From Entophlyctis helioformis (taxonomy: Eukaryota; Chytridiomycota; Chytridiomycetes; Chytridiales; Chytriomycetaceae), in NCBI GenBank assembly GCA_025526915.1, contig JAHLKH010000042.1:107655-171654 (forward strand): a stretch of 64,000 nucleotides of DNA, read 5' to 3'. The notes under the pieces were generated by a model. It was given only the letters and a program-made list of their open reading frames with translations. It searched no databases and was not told where the DNA came from. Below, piece after piece: positions 38,199-50,078 of this stretch (its first letter is position 1; the number at the start of each line of letters is the position of its first letter). The translations under genes and the position numbers were made by a program.

Positions 38199-41100
38199 CT
38201 AAGACGGCTCGCCGTGCGTCGGCGGCTGGCTCATCGTGGCCTTGAGTCTCGCAAACCGCGCCTTGATGTCCTCGACGCCCTTCATGTTGCGCTGCTGCTG
38301 CTGCTGCTGTTGCTGCTGTTGCTGCTGTTGCTGCTGCTGCTGATCGCTGCTCGTGGCCACACCAGCCGATCCGCCAGCCGATCCGCCAGCACCGGGCACG
38401 CCGACAAGCGATCCCGAGCTCGCGGCTCGCAGCCGGCTGCCCGTCGGACTGTCCATCCCGCTTCCAGCGCCATTGCCAGACAATCCCGACAGCGACGACA
38501 CGGAGCCGCGCGACGCTCGTGACGGCGTGTCACTGCCGCCACCATACAGCGGCACACCTGGCGCATACCCGAGCGACGACGCCGATGCTGACGCCGACGC
38601 CGACGCGGATGCGCCAAACCGCCTCTGCAGCCGCTCGAGCGTCTGCTTGTACGTGTCCGCGTTGCCGTCCGTGCCAAAGTTGCCCACGTGCACAGCGCCT
38701 GCGTTGCCCATGTGCTGCCCGTCAGGGAACACGAGGCTGGCCACTGACCCGGTCGCTGACCCGTGGCTCGAGTTGGTGCCCGATCCCACACCGCCGCCAC
38801 CACTGGCATCGCCACTAGCCGATCCCATCGAAGCCACAGACCCACGGTGGGACTCGCCAACAAAGCTCGACGCCCGACTCCGGCTGCCGGCATCCGCGTC
38901 ACTCCCGGCACCACCACCACCACCAACACCACAGCTGCCGCCAGAGGCAGCCGCAGAGGCAGCACAAGCAGCCAGCGTGCGCGCAATGTACCCCTGGAAA
39001 AACGAGCTCGTCTGCGCAATCCGCCGCTCAACCATCTCCCGCGCGTACGCATCCGAGTGCGTCTGCTGGAACGCGTACAGCGCTTGCACGCCTGCCTTGG
39101 TCGTCGCCTTGTCGATGATCTGTCCAAAGATCTCTTCGAGGCGGGCTGCCAGCTGGCCGTACTCTGCATCCGTCCCTGTTCCTGTTCCTGTTCCTGTTCC
39201 CACTGAACCGGCCGCAGAGTACCGCTGCGTCGCCATTGACGTCGAGAACGTCTTGGACGGCGTGCCAGGACCGGGCGACTGCGACTGGGACGGCTGCTGG
39301 TACGGGTATCCGGGCTGCGAGCCAGGGAGCGACGACACCGATCCAGACCGGCCGGACATGTACGGCGAGTTGCGTACACTGCTACTGCTACTGCCAGTGC
39401 CAGTGGCGCCAGCACCAACAGACGACGCCATCGAGCTGGGTCGCTCGTCGCGCGACGGCCGACGCGTCGCTCCCGTCGCCATGTTAGCCGCAGCCGCAGC
39501 AGCAGTAGCAGCCGCAGCACTTCCCGACGACGACGACCGCGACGACCGCCGCTGAGTCGCCTCCAGCATCTGGTGCAGGTACACAAACACGTAGCTCTCG
39601 GGGTTGGGCACGACGGCCGCATGGGTGAGCACGTCCGCGCCGAGCGCCGACACGAGCTCATGCAGGATGGTCTTGACGGTGCGCAGCGGCATGTCCGCCT
39701 GCGGCACAACCCGCTCGGCCGCGCGGCGCTTCCAGTACACGGGCGGCGCCGCCGTGAGGAACTCGTGGATGTCCAGCAGGAGCCCGCTGATGCTCAGCGT
39801 GCGCGCGTCCAGCAGCCGCGGGAGCACCTTGGTGACTTTCCACAGACACTTCATGACGAGCTCGGTGTGCTTGGCCTGCATCGCCAGCGCGTCGCCCGTC
39901 TGGTCTGAGCAGACTGCCGCCGACCGCTGCAGCACGTGCAGCAGTACTCTGTCCGTGCACCAGTGTCATCATGGTCAGCATAAACTCTCTCCGCTCATGC
40001 ACCGCGTGCATGCTGTCCATGCGATCACCAACCACCGCCACTCACCGGAACGTAAAGTTGGCGTCACAGTTCTCAATGATGCGCACCATGAGCACATTGA
40101 GCGACCGCCCAAGCCCATTGCTCGGATCCATCTCCGTAAGCATTGGATCAATCAGGCGCATGAGCACCTCCTGCACACACTGCTCGAGGTTGTGGACCGT
40201 GACGAGCTTGGGGAACACGTCGTGCCCAAACACGAGCGTCAGCAGCGCGCACAGGTGCCGCAGCAGCCGCAGGATGTTGGGCTCGCTCGGGCCGAGCGTC
40301 GTGAACGCGATCCGCAGCTGCACCGTCGCCGCGCTGACCATCTCGTTGACGCGCGGACCCACCGCTTGGCCCGAGTGCGTCAGCAGCTTCTCGAGCTGCT
40401 TGAGCCCGTCGACGCTCTGGTTGACGTCCAGGCTCGTCACGTGCGTGACCATGACATCCACCATGAGATCCAGCCGCTCAGACTCGGGCAGCAGGTGCTC
40501 AACACTGGCGCGGCTCGACGCCAGCATGTACAGGTCGCTGCCGCCGCCACCGCCCTGAGCCGACGACGTGCTGGCCATGGACAGCGTCTTGCTCTGACGG
40601 CTTTCGCGGCTCTCACGGCTCTCGCGGGCCGGCGCTGCAGACGGACGCACATCAAAGCGGTCAAGGTCCAGCGAGAACGCCTTGTGAACACCGGCGCCAG
40701 CGTGCGGCACAGGCGACGCGCCGCGACCAGCAGGAGCAGTAAACACTCGCGCCGGCGACGACGCGCCAACAGTGTCCGGCGTAATAAACGTGCGACGCGA
40801 CGTCGTCTCGCCGTACATGCCGCCGTCCTGTGCGAAATCGGCCGACCCGGAGCGCGAGGCCGGTGCCTGCGAAAACACCTGCGATCCCACGCCAGAGCCC
40901 TGGCGGGACGGCGGACGCGCTGCAGAGGCAGACGCAGCAGCCGCAGCAGCCGCAGCCGCAACTTGCGACGCAGGCAGCCGTCGCAGCCGCTCGGTCAGCA
41001 TATCCTTGTCCTTGTCCGAGATGCGGCCGATATGGAGAAACAGGTCATCGCTGAGCAGCAGGTACGCCTGCGTGAGTGCGCCGAGGGCCGCATTGCGCAC

Positions 41101-44100
41101 CGCGGGGTCTCGGTCCGAGATCTGCGTCGCCACAAGGGGCAGGGCCTTGGCGGCACAAACGCCGTGAGCCCGTTGCGCTGGATGATGGACGCAAGCTCGT
41201 CAAGACACTCGGACCGCGTCCGCGAGTTCTTGGACTCGAGGCTCTTGAGGAGGAAGCTGACGAGCCGCGACACGGGGTACACGCGGCTGAGCATCTTCAT
41301 GATCCCGCGCACGCGCTGCCGCAGCGTCTCTTTGGGATCGCCCACCTTGGCGATAAAGTAGGGGAGGAAGCTGCCTGCCTCGTGCTCGCTGAGCGCCGTA
41401 CCGTTCTGGTCGTAGATGGCCAGGATGCGCTCAACCAGGTCCAGACACTTGATGAGGATGCTCGTGTTCGTGTCAAAGAAGCGGATCGTCAGGTACTTGA
41501 GCACAAGGTCGCTGTTGGCCAGGAACCGCATCTGGATGTCCTCGGATGCCGGTGCCTGCGCAGCAAAGTCGTCGAGCACCTTGAGTCCAGCCAAATAGTC
41601 CTTTTCCTTGTAGTGGTCCGTGCTGAACAGCAGCGCGTGGACATCGGGTCCAAAGTTGGGCTGGCACTGCTCCGCTAGCATGTCAATCAGCTCGCGGCGC
41701 GGCGTGTCGAAAGCCCACTTGAGCACACCGCGGTCAGCAGCGGCACGCGTCTCCTTGAGCCGGATGTCGCTGGTCATGAGGGGCAGCACCTTGGCCGCAG
41801 GAGGAGCCTCGCGGGCAGCCTCCTTCTTCAGCGTGAGCGTCGATGGACGTGCAAGGCGGCTCTTGACTCCAGCAGCGCCACTTGCAGATGCTGCTGCTGC
41901 AGACGGCTGTGGCGGCTGTGACGGCGCTTCGTAGCCGTATCCGCTGCTGCCGTTGCTTCCCATAGCACCAAGTCCGCTGGCAGACGCAGCGGGCCCAAAT
42001 CCTGGCTGTGAGGTCAGAGGACGCTTAGCCTTGGCAGGCGGAGCAGCGGCAGCGACGGCGGCGTCGCCATATCCCGGCAATGCCTTGCCAGTGGACGACG
42101 ACGACATGCCCGACGCCGATCGCGACATGCCGCCACTGCTGCTGCCCAATCCAGCAGACGCAGACGCAGACGCAGACGTAGACGGGGCAGTCGCAAGCGA
42201 AAGCTGGGCGGCCGCTGACCCCGCCGCATCCACAAACGGCATGATGGACGCCAGCGCCGACCCCGAGTACAGATCGCCCGCCTGGTGCCGCACGGCATCG
42301 TGCCCGACTTCGCGCGTCAGCAGCGGCAACACGCCCTGTGCAAGCTTGCGCACGTCCTGGTTGCGGTCCTGCAGACACGCAAGCAGGGGATGCGTGAACA
42401 GCGGCATGTCGGCCGCGCCACCGCTGCCGTTGCCGTCAGGCGCACCTAGGCGGTCTGCGAGCCACTTGAGCAGATCCTTGCGCATGAGCGGCTGGTCCGT
42501 CATGAGGATCGTCGCGACGCTCGCAATGAGCGGCTGCAGCCCGAGCACGTCGGCAAACTTGTCCAGATTGGCAATGACGTTGGAGCGCACGGTCACCTTC
42601 TGATCGGACAGCTGCGCGAGGATGCCTGGGAGGAACGTGCGGACGTGCTTTTCAAACGGTTTGCCCATGGCACACAGAGCATGCCGCAGACCTCGACAGC
42701 CGACGAGCCAATGTTCTTGTTCGAGTCGGCGAGTCGCTGCTTGAGTGCCGTAGACAGATCCGAGGGGAGCGACGGTTGGATCTTCATCTGCGTGGCCTTG
42801 ATGGCCTCGATCAGCTCGTCGACAGCCGTCTTGCGGTCCTTCCAGTTGGCGCTCGACATTTGCTGCAGATCCAACCGCCCAGTCAGTCGGACCCCGCATG
42901 CGCATTCTTGCTAGTCGAGAAAACAGGCGACCCAAGCCCACTTACCTCGGTCAGACTCGACGAGATCTTGGACGACAGGTCAACGCGAGGGAGAATCTCG
43001 ACCGTCACTTGCGCAGCATTCGCCTGGACCTTGGCAGGCGCAAGCCGCGGTGCATCGGCCACCTTGTCAAACTCTGCCTCGAGCGTCGTCAGGATCTGCG
43101 GCGCGACGTCCTGGATCAGGCCGCGAAGATCTGGTCCGACACAGCGGAATACGGTCACGAGCACATTGACGCCGCCAGTGCGCACCGCTGCTTCGAGTTG
43201 CCCAGATTGATCTTGATGAACTCGACCAGGCTCTTGACCTGCACGCCAATCACGCCAAAGTCGATGAGATTGTCATTGAGCCACCCGAGAACGTCTGCAA
43301 TCGCCTTGGGACTCTTGAGCTTCTTGGCCGGCTCGTAGACTAGCCGACGGTGTGAGTCCAGCAATGCCCTGGTCAGCCCAGCAGACACGCATCTAGACAC
43401 GCATCCAGACATACCCTGCGAGAGCACAAAGTCAAAGGAAATGACCTCGGCGGCAGAGGCAAGGCACTCGCCAGCAACCTTCTTGACCTTGGCATCACCC
43501 AGCTTGTCCACGCAGCCGGGATAATGAGCGACGCGACAGACCGGCTGAACGTCGATGTGCGCGTGAGCGCCTTGAGGATGCCAATGAGCACGTGCTGACT
43601 TGGAAATTGCTCTCTTTCCAGCCAGGCTTCTTGCCCAGGAACGCGCAATCGCTTCGCTGTGCACAGGCGGGTCCTGGTCGCCCATCATCTCGCTCATGGC
43701 CTGGATGGCCGCCAGACGGATCTTCCAGTTGGCGCTCGTGAGCTCCTGGGCGGCACTCTCGCCGATCCATTCCGTCACGGCCGCATCCGCAGAGTCGTCT
43801 GAAAAGACAAACTTGATGGGCTCTTCAGCAGCCGGGCGGCTGCCGGCCGAGGGACCGCCGCCTCCAAGCGACGTTGACGATGAAGACTTTGACCCGATGC
43901 CTGGTGCCTTGCGCTGGTTTGACTGCTGTTAAATGGCCATTCGGACTCGCCAATGCAATGCAGCACACAAAGTGCCAACAAACCTTTGGTGCAGCCGCTC
44001 CAGGACGGAGGGACGACGATGACGCGGCACGAGATGCAGGCGGGGGCGACGAGGGGGCCGACGGCGCTCTGTTTTCCTTGTCGCGCAGCATCTGGCCGTT

Positions 44101-46396
44101 GGACGAAGCAGACGAGGGTGGTTTGGCAGACTTGAGACATTAGATTAGGATCCGAACACGCGCACCAACCAACCGACCGACCGACCGACGAAGCAAGCAA
44201 CAGCGCGCGCACACACACACCTGCGAGGATCCAGCCGGGCGGTTCATCGAGTCGCCCAGAGGACGTGGTGCCGAGGCAGATGCGCCAGACGCGCTGCCGC
44301 CGCTCTTGCCTGCGGATGCATTGGCTGCGTACTCGCGAACCTTGGCCTGCTTGACCTTGTCAAGACGCTCCATGTACGCGAGCAGCGGCTGCTCGGTCAG
44401 CGCAACCATGATCGAGCCGATGGCTTCAGCAGCAGCCTCGCGGATCGGTCGACGCCATCGTCGGCCGCCTGTGCGTTGATGCGGACCATGACAACCGTCA
44501 GCAACGGCCACATTCAACAGGGCAAGCTCATGCATACCTTGACGAGCGCATCCATGAGCGGCTTGATGTTTGTGCGGTTGAGCTCCTTCTTGGTGCGTCT
44601 TGTGTTGGACAGACACCGGATAAGCCACTGGAGCGTCTCGCCCTTGACCTGCGGGTTCTTGTGGACAATGCCGACGAGCATGTCCTCGAACAGATCCACA
44701 ATGGACCCGACAGCCACGTGCATGGCATCGAGCACCGATCGGAGAGCCTCGATCACGTTGGTCTTTTTCTCCTTCATGCGCTCCAGCGTCGGAGCAATGA
44801 CAATGTTGCGGTAGGGCGAAAAGGCCGAGCGCAGGCCTCTGCCAAGGGCGGCGATGCACTGCGCAGCAAGCATGGCCACGACGACGTTGGGATCGGGGAT
44901 CTTTTTGGCAAGCGCGTTCATGAGCTCGTGGTAGCGCCCGTCTTCCAGCTTGGGCACCGACACCATGGCAAGCAGCGCCTCGAGTGCCTCCTTGCGCTCC
45001 TTCCAGGCGGCCGAGTTGAGGTTGGCGTATAGTCCCTTGGGCAGCTTGTCCAGGACATTGACGGGGTCTGAGAGCGAGTACGCATCCATTGGCACTGGCG
45101 CGTCTTCCGAGGCAGCAGCAGCGGCATCACCGGCACTGGCGCCGGGGCCAGCGCGTTCGGCAGCCTCTTGTGCCTCTGCCAGTTTCTTTGCATCGACACG
45201 GCGGAGCCGCTTTGGTGTGGGCGGGCAGGGGGCTCTTGCTCAAAGAGGGCGGTGAGCTCTTTGATCTGGACGGGCTTGAGATCGCCCAAGAAAGTCGTGA
45301 GAGCCTGGCCGACCCAGCGGTACAGCTCGAGGGTGAGAGCGGTGGCCTGCAAGAGAATGGCTGGTTAGCGGCTGGACGCCTGCGATGCGTAATGGGCATG
45401 ATGGATGCAGAGCCCGAGGCAGGACGCAAGTACCTCTGCACGGACGGACTTGTCCTTGTGATCAAAGATCTTGGGCAGGACCTTTGCGATGGGCTTGACG
45501 GGCACAGGGGCACGCCATACGCGGAGATGAGCTCGCGAATGCCAGCGACGCACGCAGCGACGTTTTTAGGGGTTTTGTGGTCCAGACCGGCGAGCAGCGG
45601 TTCCTGTCATGGTGGATGGCGCCAGCAGCAAGCCAGCGTCGGGTGAGTGTCTGACGGCCAAGAAGAAGAAGACTGGGGGCGAACGCACCATGACGGCATC
45701 GGCATTGTCGATCTCGACCAGCATGAGCAGGACGTCGAGCGCCTTTGAGCGGGTGGATGCGCGGTTGCTGGTCAGGCACTTTTCGACGGTGAGCGAGGCG
45801 ATGCCCGACTTGAATCTGTGCGTCGAGCCACGGCGTCGAGTCACGGCGTCGAGTCATGGCGTCGAGTCACGGCGTCGAGTCATGGCGGATGTTGAGTTGG
45901 CGGATGTTGAGCAGTGGATTGTGGCATCCAGACAAGCAGGCAAGCAGGATGACAAGCAGGCAGCATGCCTGTGCACCACGCCAAGCGCACCTTGTGGCAA
46001 AGGGGCAGATGGCCACAAACTCGAGGACGGCGGCGATGGCCGAGTCGAGGGCAATCTGGTTCGGGTCGGAGAGCATGGGCTTGAGGGCGTCTGCGTGCTC
46101 GTCAAAGGCGGCGGCGTCGGCAGGGTCGGCCAGGCGCCAGACGCGCGCGAGCTCGTCGTAGCCCGACTGGCGGGCCTTCCACGACTGCAGAGCGGTCGGT
46201 CGGTTAGTACGTCGGTCGGTACGTTAGTCGAACGGACAGGCAAGACTAGACAGACACAGCCAAGACTAGACAGACACAACCAAGACAAGACAACCAAGAC
46301 AAGACACGGCACCTTGTGCTGCAGCCGGTCGGCGAGCGCGAGGCCCGAAAAGTCCTGCTCGGTCGGAGCACCGAGCTCTGGCGTTGCGCCGTCCAT
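38199..46396 (-). CDS. XMAP215/ch-TOG microtubule polymerase with five TOG domains
   Basis: Processive plus-end microtubule polymerase, also acting at spindle poles. The ATG at 46396 starts MDGATPELGAPTEQDFSGL. TOG1 runs 46200-45280 (WKARQSGYDELARVW, RELISAYGVPVPVKPIAKVL), TOG2 45080-44290 (WKERKEALEALLAMV, LERMKEKKTNVIEALRSVLD), TOG3 43800-42960 (WKIRLAAIQAM, KKPGWKESNFQV), TOG4 42860-42250 (WKDRKTAVDELIEAI) and TOG5 41750-41000 (LKWAFDTPRRELIDML, SDRDPAVRNAALGALTQAY). The C-terminal domain typical of animal ch-TOG is near 39900-39560 (ELVMKCLWKVTKVLPRLLD, LLLDIHEFL, MPLRTVKTILHELVSALG). A (CTG)n run at 38290-38343 encodes poly-Gln just before the end. At least eight one-base frame changes lie in this gene (about 41160, 42668, 43518, 43595, 43641, 44449, 45221, 45509); homology continues across each. 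Confidence 0.93.
38290..38343. repeat. (CTG)n poly-Gln repeat in ch-TOG
   Basis: About eighteen CTG/TTG triplets coding for Gln on the minus strand, 25 codons before the conserved C-terminal IKARFARLK-type helix. Confidence 0.9.
45827..45893. repeat. 14-bp tandem repeat in a ch-TOG intron
   Basis: Five copies of a CGTCGAGTCA(C/T)GG-type unit, followed by a GGCGGATGTTGAG pair (45886-45915), between two TOG1 exons. Confidence 0.8.
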
Positions 46397-46604
46397 GGCC
46401 GGTGCGTGTGCGTGTGCGAGTGCGTGTGTGCGTGTGTGCGTGTGTGTGTGTCTGTTGGCTGCTACTCGCTGCTACTCGCTGCGTTACTCTGCGTTACTCT
46501 GGCACTCGCTGCGTTACTCTGTGCAGCCCGCTGCGTTTCCACTTGTGGTTCAACTTCTGGACGTGGCCGCTTCTCGCCTTGCATCTCGCCTGCATCTCGC
46601 TGCC

Positions 46605-47391
46605 ATGCGCTCTGCTTCGGCCGCTTCGGCTTCTACAACAACGACTGCGACGAGCACGACGACTACAACAACGACATCAGCAACAGCAACAGCAACAACG
46701 GCCAGACGCCCCCGCGTCTCCGCCGCCCTCGCCGCCCGCACGCTGCGCTCCTCGGTCGCCCTCCACGCCCGCACGCTCACCGCCAAAGCCTCGCGCGACT
46801 CGCTCTCGTGTCGCTCGCTCGCCGCCACCCCGCTCGCCCGGCTGGCCGACGTCGCTCCCGCCCTCGCTGCCCTCGCGGCCACCATCGACGAGCTCTTGGC
46901 CTCTTCTCCTTCTCCTTCTCCTTCCTCTTCTCCTTCCCCTCCCTCCTCCTCTCAAGGACCAGATCGTGCATCTGGCAAACGCCCTGCGCCGTCCTGGCCC
47001 TGTGCTCGCCGTCGACCCGCCCGTCTTCCGCGCCTTCAAGGCCGCTCTCGCCGACCTGGTGCACTTGATCGAGTCGTGGTCGCCCTCCCCGTCCGCCTCG
47101 GCTCATGGCGTGTCTGCGTCCGACACAGACATCCACACGCGTCTGCAGTCCCTCCGCGTCTTGCTGCTGGACTCGTTGAGCACATCCACCACTGCTCCAA
47201 CCACTACCAGCGCAGATGCTCTCAACGGCCGTCTGCAGGTTGGCAGCGATGCCATCCGCGATCTGCGTGCCATCCAGCACAGTCTCGATGCGTATCTGGA
47301 CCTGCTGCAGTCGTCGCTGGCCCGTCTGCCGTCATGTCGCCCTACAAGCGGTGACGATGCGTCCATATCCTACACGCACACCGCCCCTTAA
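46605..47391 (+). CDS. Hypothetical helical protein (weak)
   Basis: Not recognised. From the ATG at 46605 the frame gives a Ser/Thr/Ala-rich start, then a helix-like stretch (ARTLRSSVALHARTLTA, LARLADVAPALAALAATIDE). After a Ser/Pro low-complexity run (46905-46960) the sensible frame shifts to DQIVHLANALRRPGPVLAVD, FRAFKAALADLVHLIESW and LNGRLQVGSDAIRDLRAIQ, ending at 47391. Joining the halves needs one extra or two missing bases in the TCTCCT repeat, or an intron I cannot see. It lies head to head with ch-TOG (208 bp) and tail to tail with the kinase gene, a position where a gene would fit. The alternative is non-coding DNA with chance ORFs. Confidence 0.4.
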
Positions 47392-47522
47392 TGTATCCAG
47401 CCTTCTGTTCAATAGAATTACTGCTGCTCTGAGAATGCCTGGCATGAGCGTGATGATGGAGATGGAGATGCTGATAATAACATAGAAACAGACAGACGGA
47501 CACACACACGCGGCCGCGTCTG

Positions 47523-49920
47523 TCAATGCGGGAGTGAAAACGAGTCGGCCACAAAGCTGAACCCGAGAAACTTGTTGTTCTGGCTCTGTCGCAGCCCGCC
47601 GTCCGGCCCGTCGCTGGCGACATTCGGCGGCGACTCGGCCAGCCCCATGCTCGTAAACTCGCTGTGAAAGTTGCTCGTGTCTCGGGCGATGCCTGCACAA
47701 CCGCGTTAAACAACAACGATAGCAGCATCCCCGTTCCCTCTGCATGCATAGCTGAGCGCGAGCCGACTCACCAATTTGGGAATGTACGGCGGCGTGACCT
47801 GGCGCGCGAGCAGGCTCTTCCACACAATCTTGCGGAAAAAGGCGTGCTTCTTGACCGTCTCGGCCCCGTCATCGCCATTGCCGAGTCGCTGTTCAGGATT
47901 CTTGCGCAGCAGCTGTCCTTCATCCATTCATCAGTCCATTCATCCAGTTCGTCCATCCAACCAATACATCCATTCATCCATGCGCTGCCCACCTTGGTGC
48001 ACAGGTCCCGCGAGTTGGGCGTAATATACTTTGGAAACGCGGGCTTCTTGTTTAGGATCGCCTCCATAATCTTCTTGCGGTTGTTGCCCGTGAACGGCGG
48101 CGACCCCGTGAGCATGTCGTACAGCATCACGCCCAGCGACCAGTAGTCGACGGCCTTGCCGTACGTGAGCTTCTCGTTGAGCACCTCGGGTGCCATGAAC
48201 TCGATCGTGCCGCACACCGTGATCGCTCCGACTGCCACTTTGCTCAGCCCAAAATCCGTCAGAATGACGTGCCCCTCGGCGTCGAGCAGCACATTCTCGG
48301 GCTTGAGGTCTCTGCAAACGGACATGTGCATGGATGAGCATTCTGTTCCGAGTCACTGGCCCATGCGTTAATGCATTGATGCGTTGGTGCCTACCCACCT
48401 ATAGATGATGCCCAGCGAGTGCAGATGTGAAATGGCAAGGAGCAGCTCGGAGATGTAAAAACACGCCACGTCCTCGGAAAACATGCGTTCCTTGGCCAGG
48501 TACGTGAACAGCTCGCCGCCCGACGCATAGCTCAGAATCAGGTACAGCTTCTGCGGCGTCTGGAACGCGTAGTTGAGCTTGACAATGAACGGGTGCCGGA
48601 TCGCCTCCAGGATCGATCGCTCGTTTTGCGTGTGCTCCGTCTCTTTGCCGTGCAGCACAATGGATGCTTTGCGCAGGACTTTCATGGCGTACAGGTTCGT
48701 GTCGACAGGTGCGCCTGACGCGCTGCTGACTGACCGGACGGAGCCGTAGTGGTGGCTGCCCAGCGTCTGCGTCGTCGCCTGCCGGGCTGATGCCCCCGCA
48801 ATGGGGATGCTCTCGCTCATGGCTGCCGTGCTGCCGCCCTGCGCGTCCGTCACTTGAATGGCCGGCGGGTCGGCCGGCTCCAGCGACAGGCTCGACAGCG
48901 ACATGGTGGCTGCAGACACGAGCGATGCCTCGCCAGGCTGCTTGCGACGCACCAGAAACACCTTGCCATAGGCGCCGCGGCCAATGACGCGCAGCAGCGT
49001 AAAGTCGTCCAGACAGACCTTGCGATGGTGCATGCTGCTTCCGCGTCGGCTGTTCACATGCGCGCTGGTGCCGTGGCTGCCGACGGCAAGGAAGCCGCTC
49101 GCATCGTGGTCGTCGGTGCCGCTGGACAGACGCATCCGGCGGCCGCAGGCCCAGATCAGCGTCGTCACGGCCGCCGTCCGAGCCCAGCGGCGACTCGACG
49201 GTGTCCTCGGCATCCGACGCAGCAAAGTTGTGAATGTCCAGCACCTGGTCGTTGGCCAGATCCACATGGTCTCGCATCATGATGCGCGTCGCCAACTCGT
49301 CGTCGTCGGGGCCACCCCTCCACCTGAGCCCGTGGACTCGGCCGTGCTGCTGGTGGTGCTCGCCATGCTCGCTGTCTTTGCCAGCGACACGGCGCTCGAT
49401 GCCAGCCGCAGCGGCTCAAACGGCTGCTGGCTGCCCGTAGCCGACGTGGGCGATCCGGCCGCAGGATGCAGCTCGGGCGAGCTGGTCTTGGCGGCCGCGA
49501 CTGGCGCACAGGCATGGCGTCGCATGGCAGCAGGTCAGAGGGCAGACACCGGAAGCGAGCCAGGCAGCAGGCGGCAGCCACGTACGCTGCGCAGACAAGA
49601 TGCTCCTGCTCGTGTTGCTGTTGCTGTACAGCGACGGCGTGCGGGCAGCAGGGACGCTGGCGAGCACGGCATCGTCGGCCGATGCGGTTGCAAGACTCGC
49701 CGCAGTGCCCTGTGTGCCTTTGCTGTTGGAGCTGCTGCTGCTGCTGTTGGTGCTGCCCGTTTGCGGCCTGGCGTCTGCGGCCGGCTTCTTGTGCTGCTGC
49801 ATCTGCTGCATCTGCTGCCGCTGTCGCTGCTGCTTGCCCTTCATCGTCATGGCCCAGCAGCACGGACGGTGGGGCGCTGAGATTGGCGGACTCGGACGAA
49901 CTCGTTCGCGCTGAAGCCAT
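47523..49920 (-). CDS. AGC protein kinase, p70 S6-kinase-like
   Basis: Ser/Thr kinase of the AGC group, expected to act downstream of TOR/PDK1 on translation and growth. Catalytic parts: glycine loop GRGAYGKVF near 48970, [11 protein letters not shown] near 48670, [12 protein letters not shown] joined across 48400/48310, TDFGLSKV, activation segment [13 protein letters not shown] near 48200, and [20 protein letters not shown] near 48090. The AGC tail ends [11 protein letters not shown], an S6K-like hydrophobic motif (family FLGFTYV). The N-lobe has a ~75-residue Ser/Ala-rich insertion between the glycine loop and the VAIK-type lysine (48930-48690). The long N-terminus is Gln/Ser/Ala-rich with an acidic patch. 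A missing G in the run at 49315-49318 breaks the N-terminal frame, and one more switch is likely near 49150. The start at 49920 is tentative. Confidence 0.85.
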
Positions 49921-50078
49921 CGTGCGGTGATGTGTGCGCGACTGCACAGAGCAACAAGGCGGTCGCAGCGATCCAGACTGTACACGCTCTTTATTACATG
50001 CCAATGCTGCACTGGCCGAGCTGCCCATCCACCGCTCTGCAGACCTGCCCGTCAGACCGTGGCAGCCGGCAGACTCAC

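Noticed and set aside
39604..41361. 585-codon plus-strand frame
   Set aside because: Antisense to the ch-TOG exons; Arg/His-rich composition is what GC-rich codon bias gives on the opposite strand.
38199..46396. ch-TOG as a pseudogene
   Set aside because: All domains are present in order with intact splice sites and no premature stops once single bases are added; sequencing error is the simpler reading.
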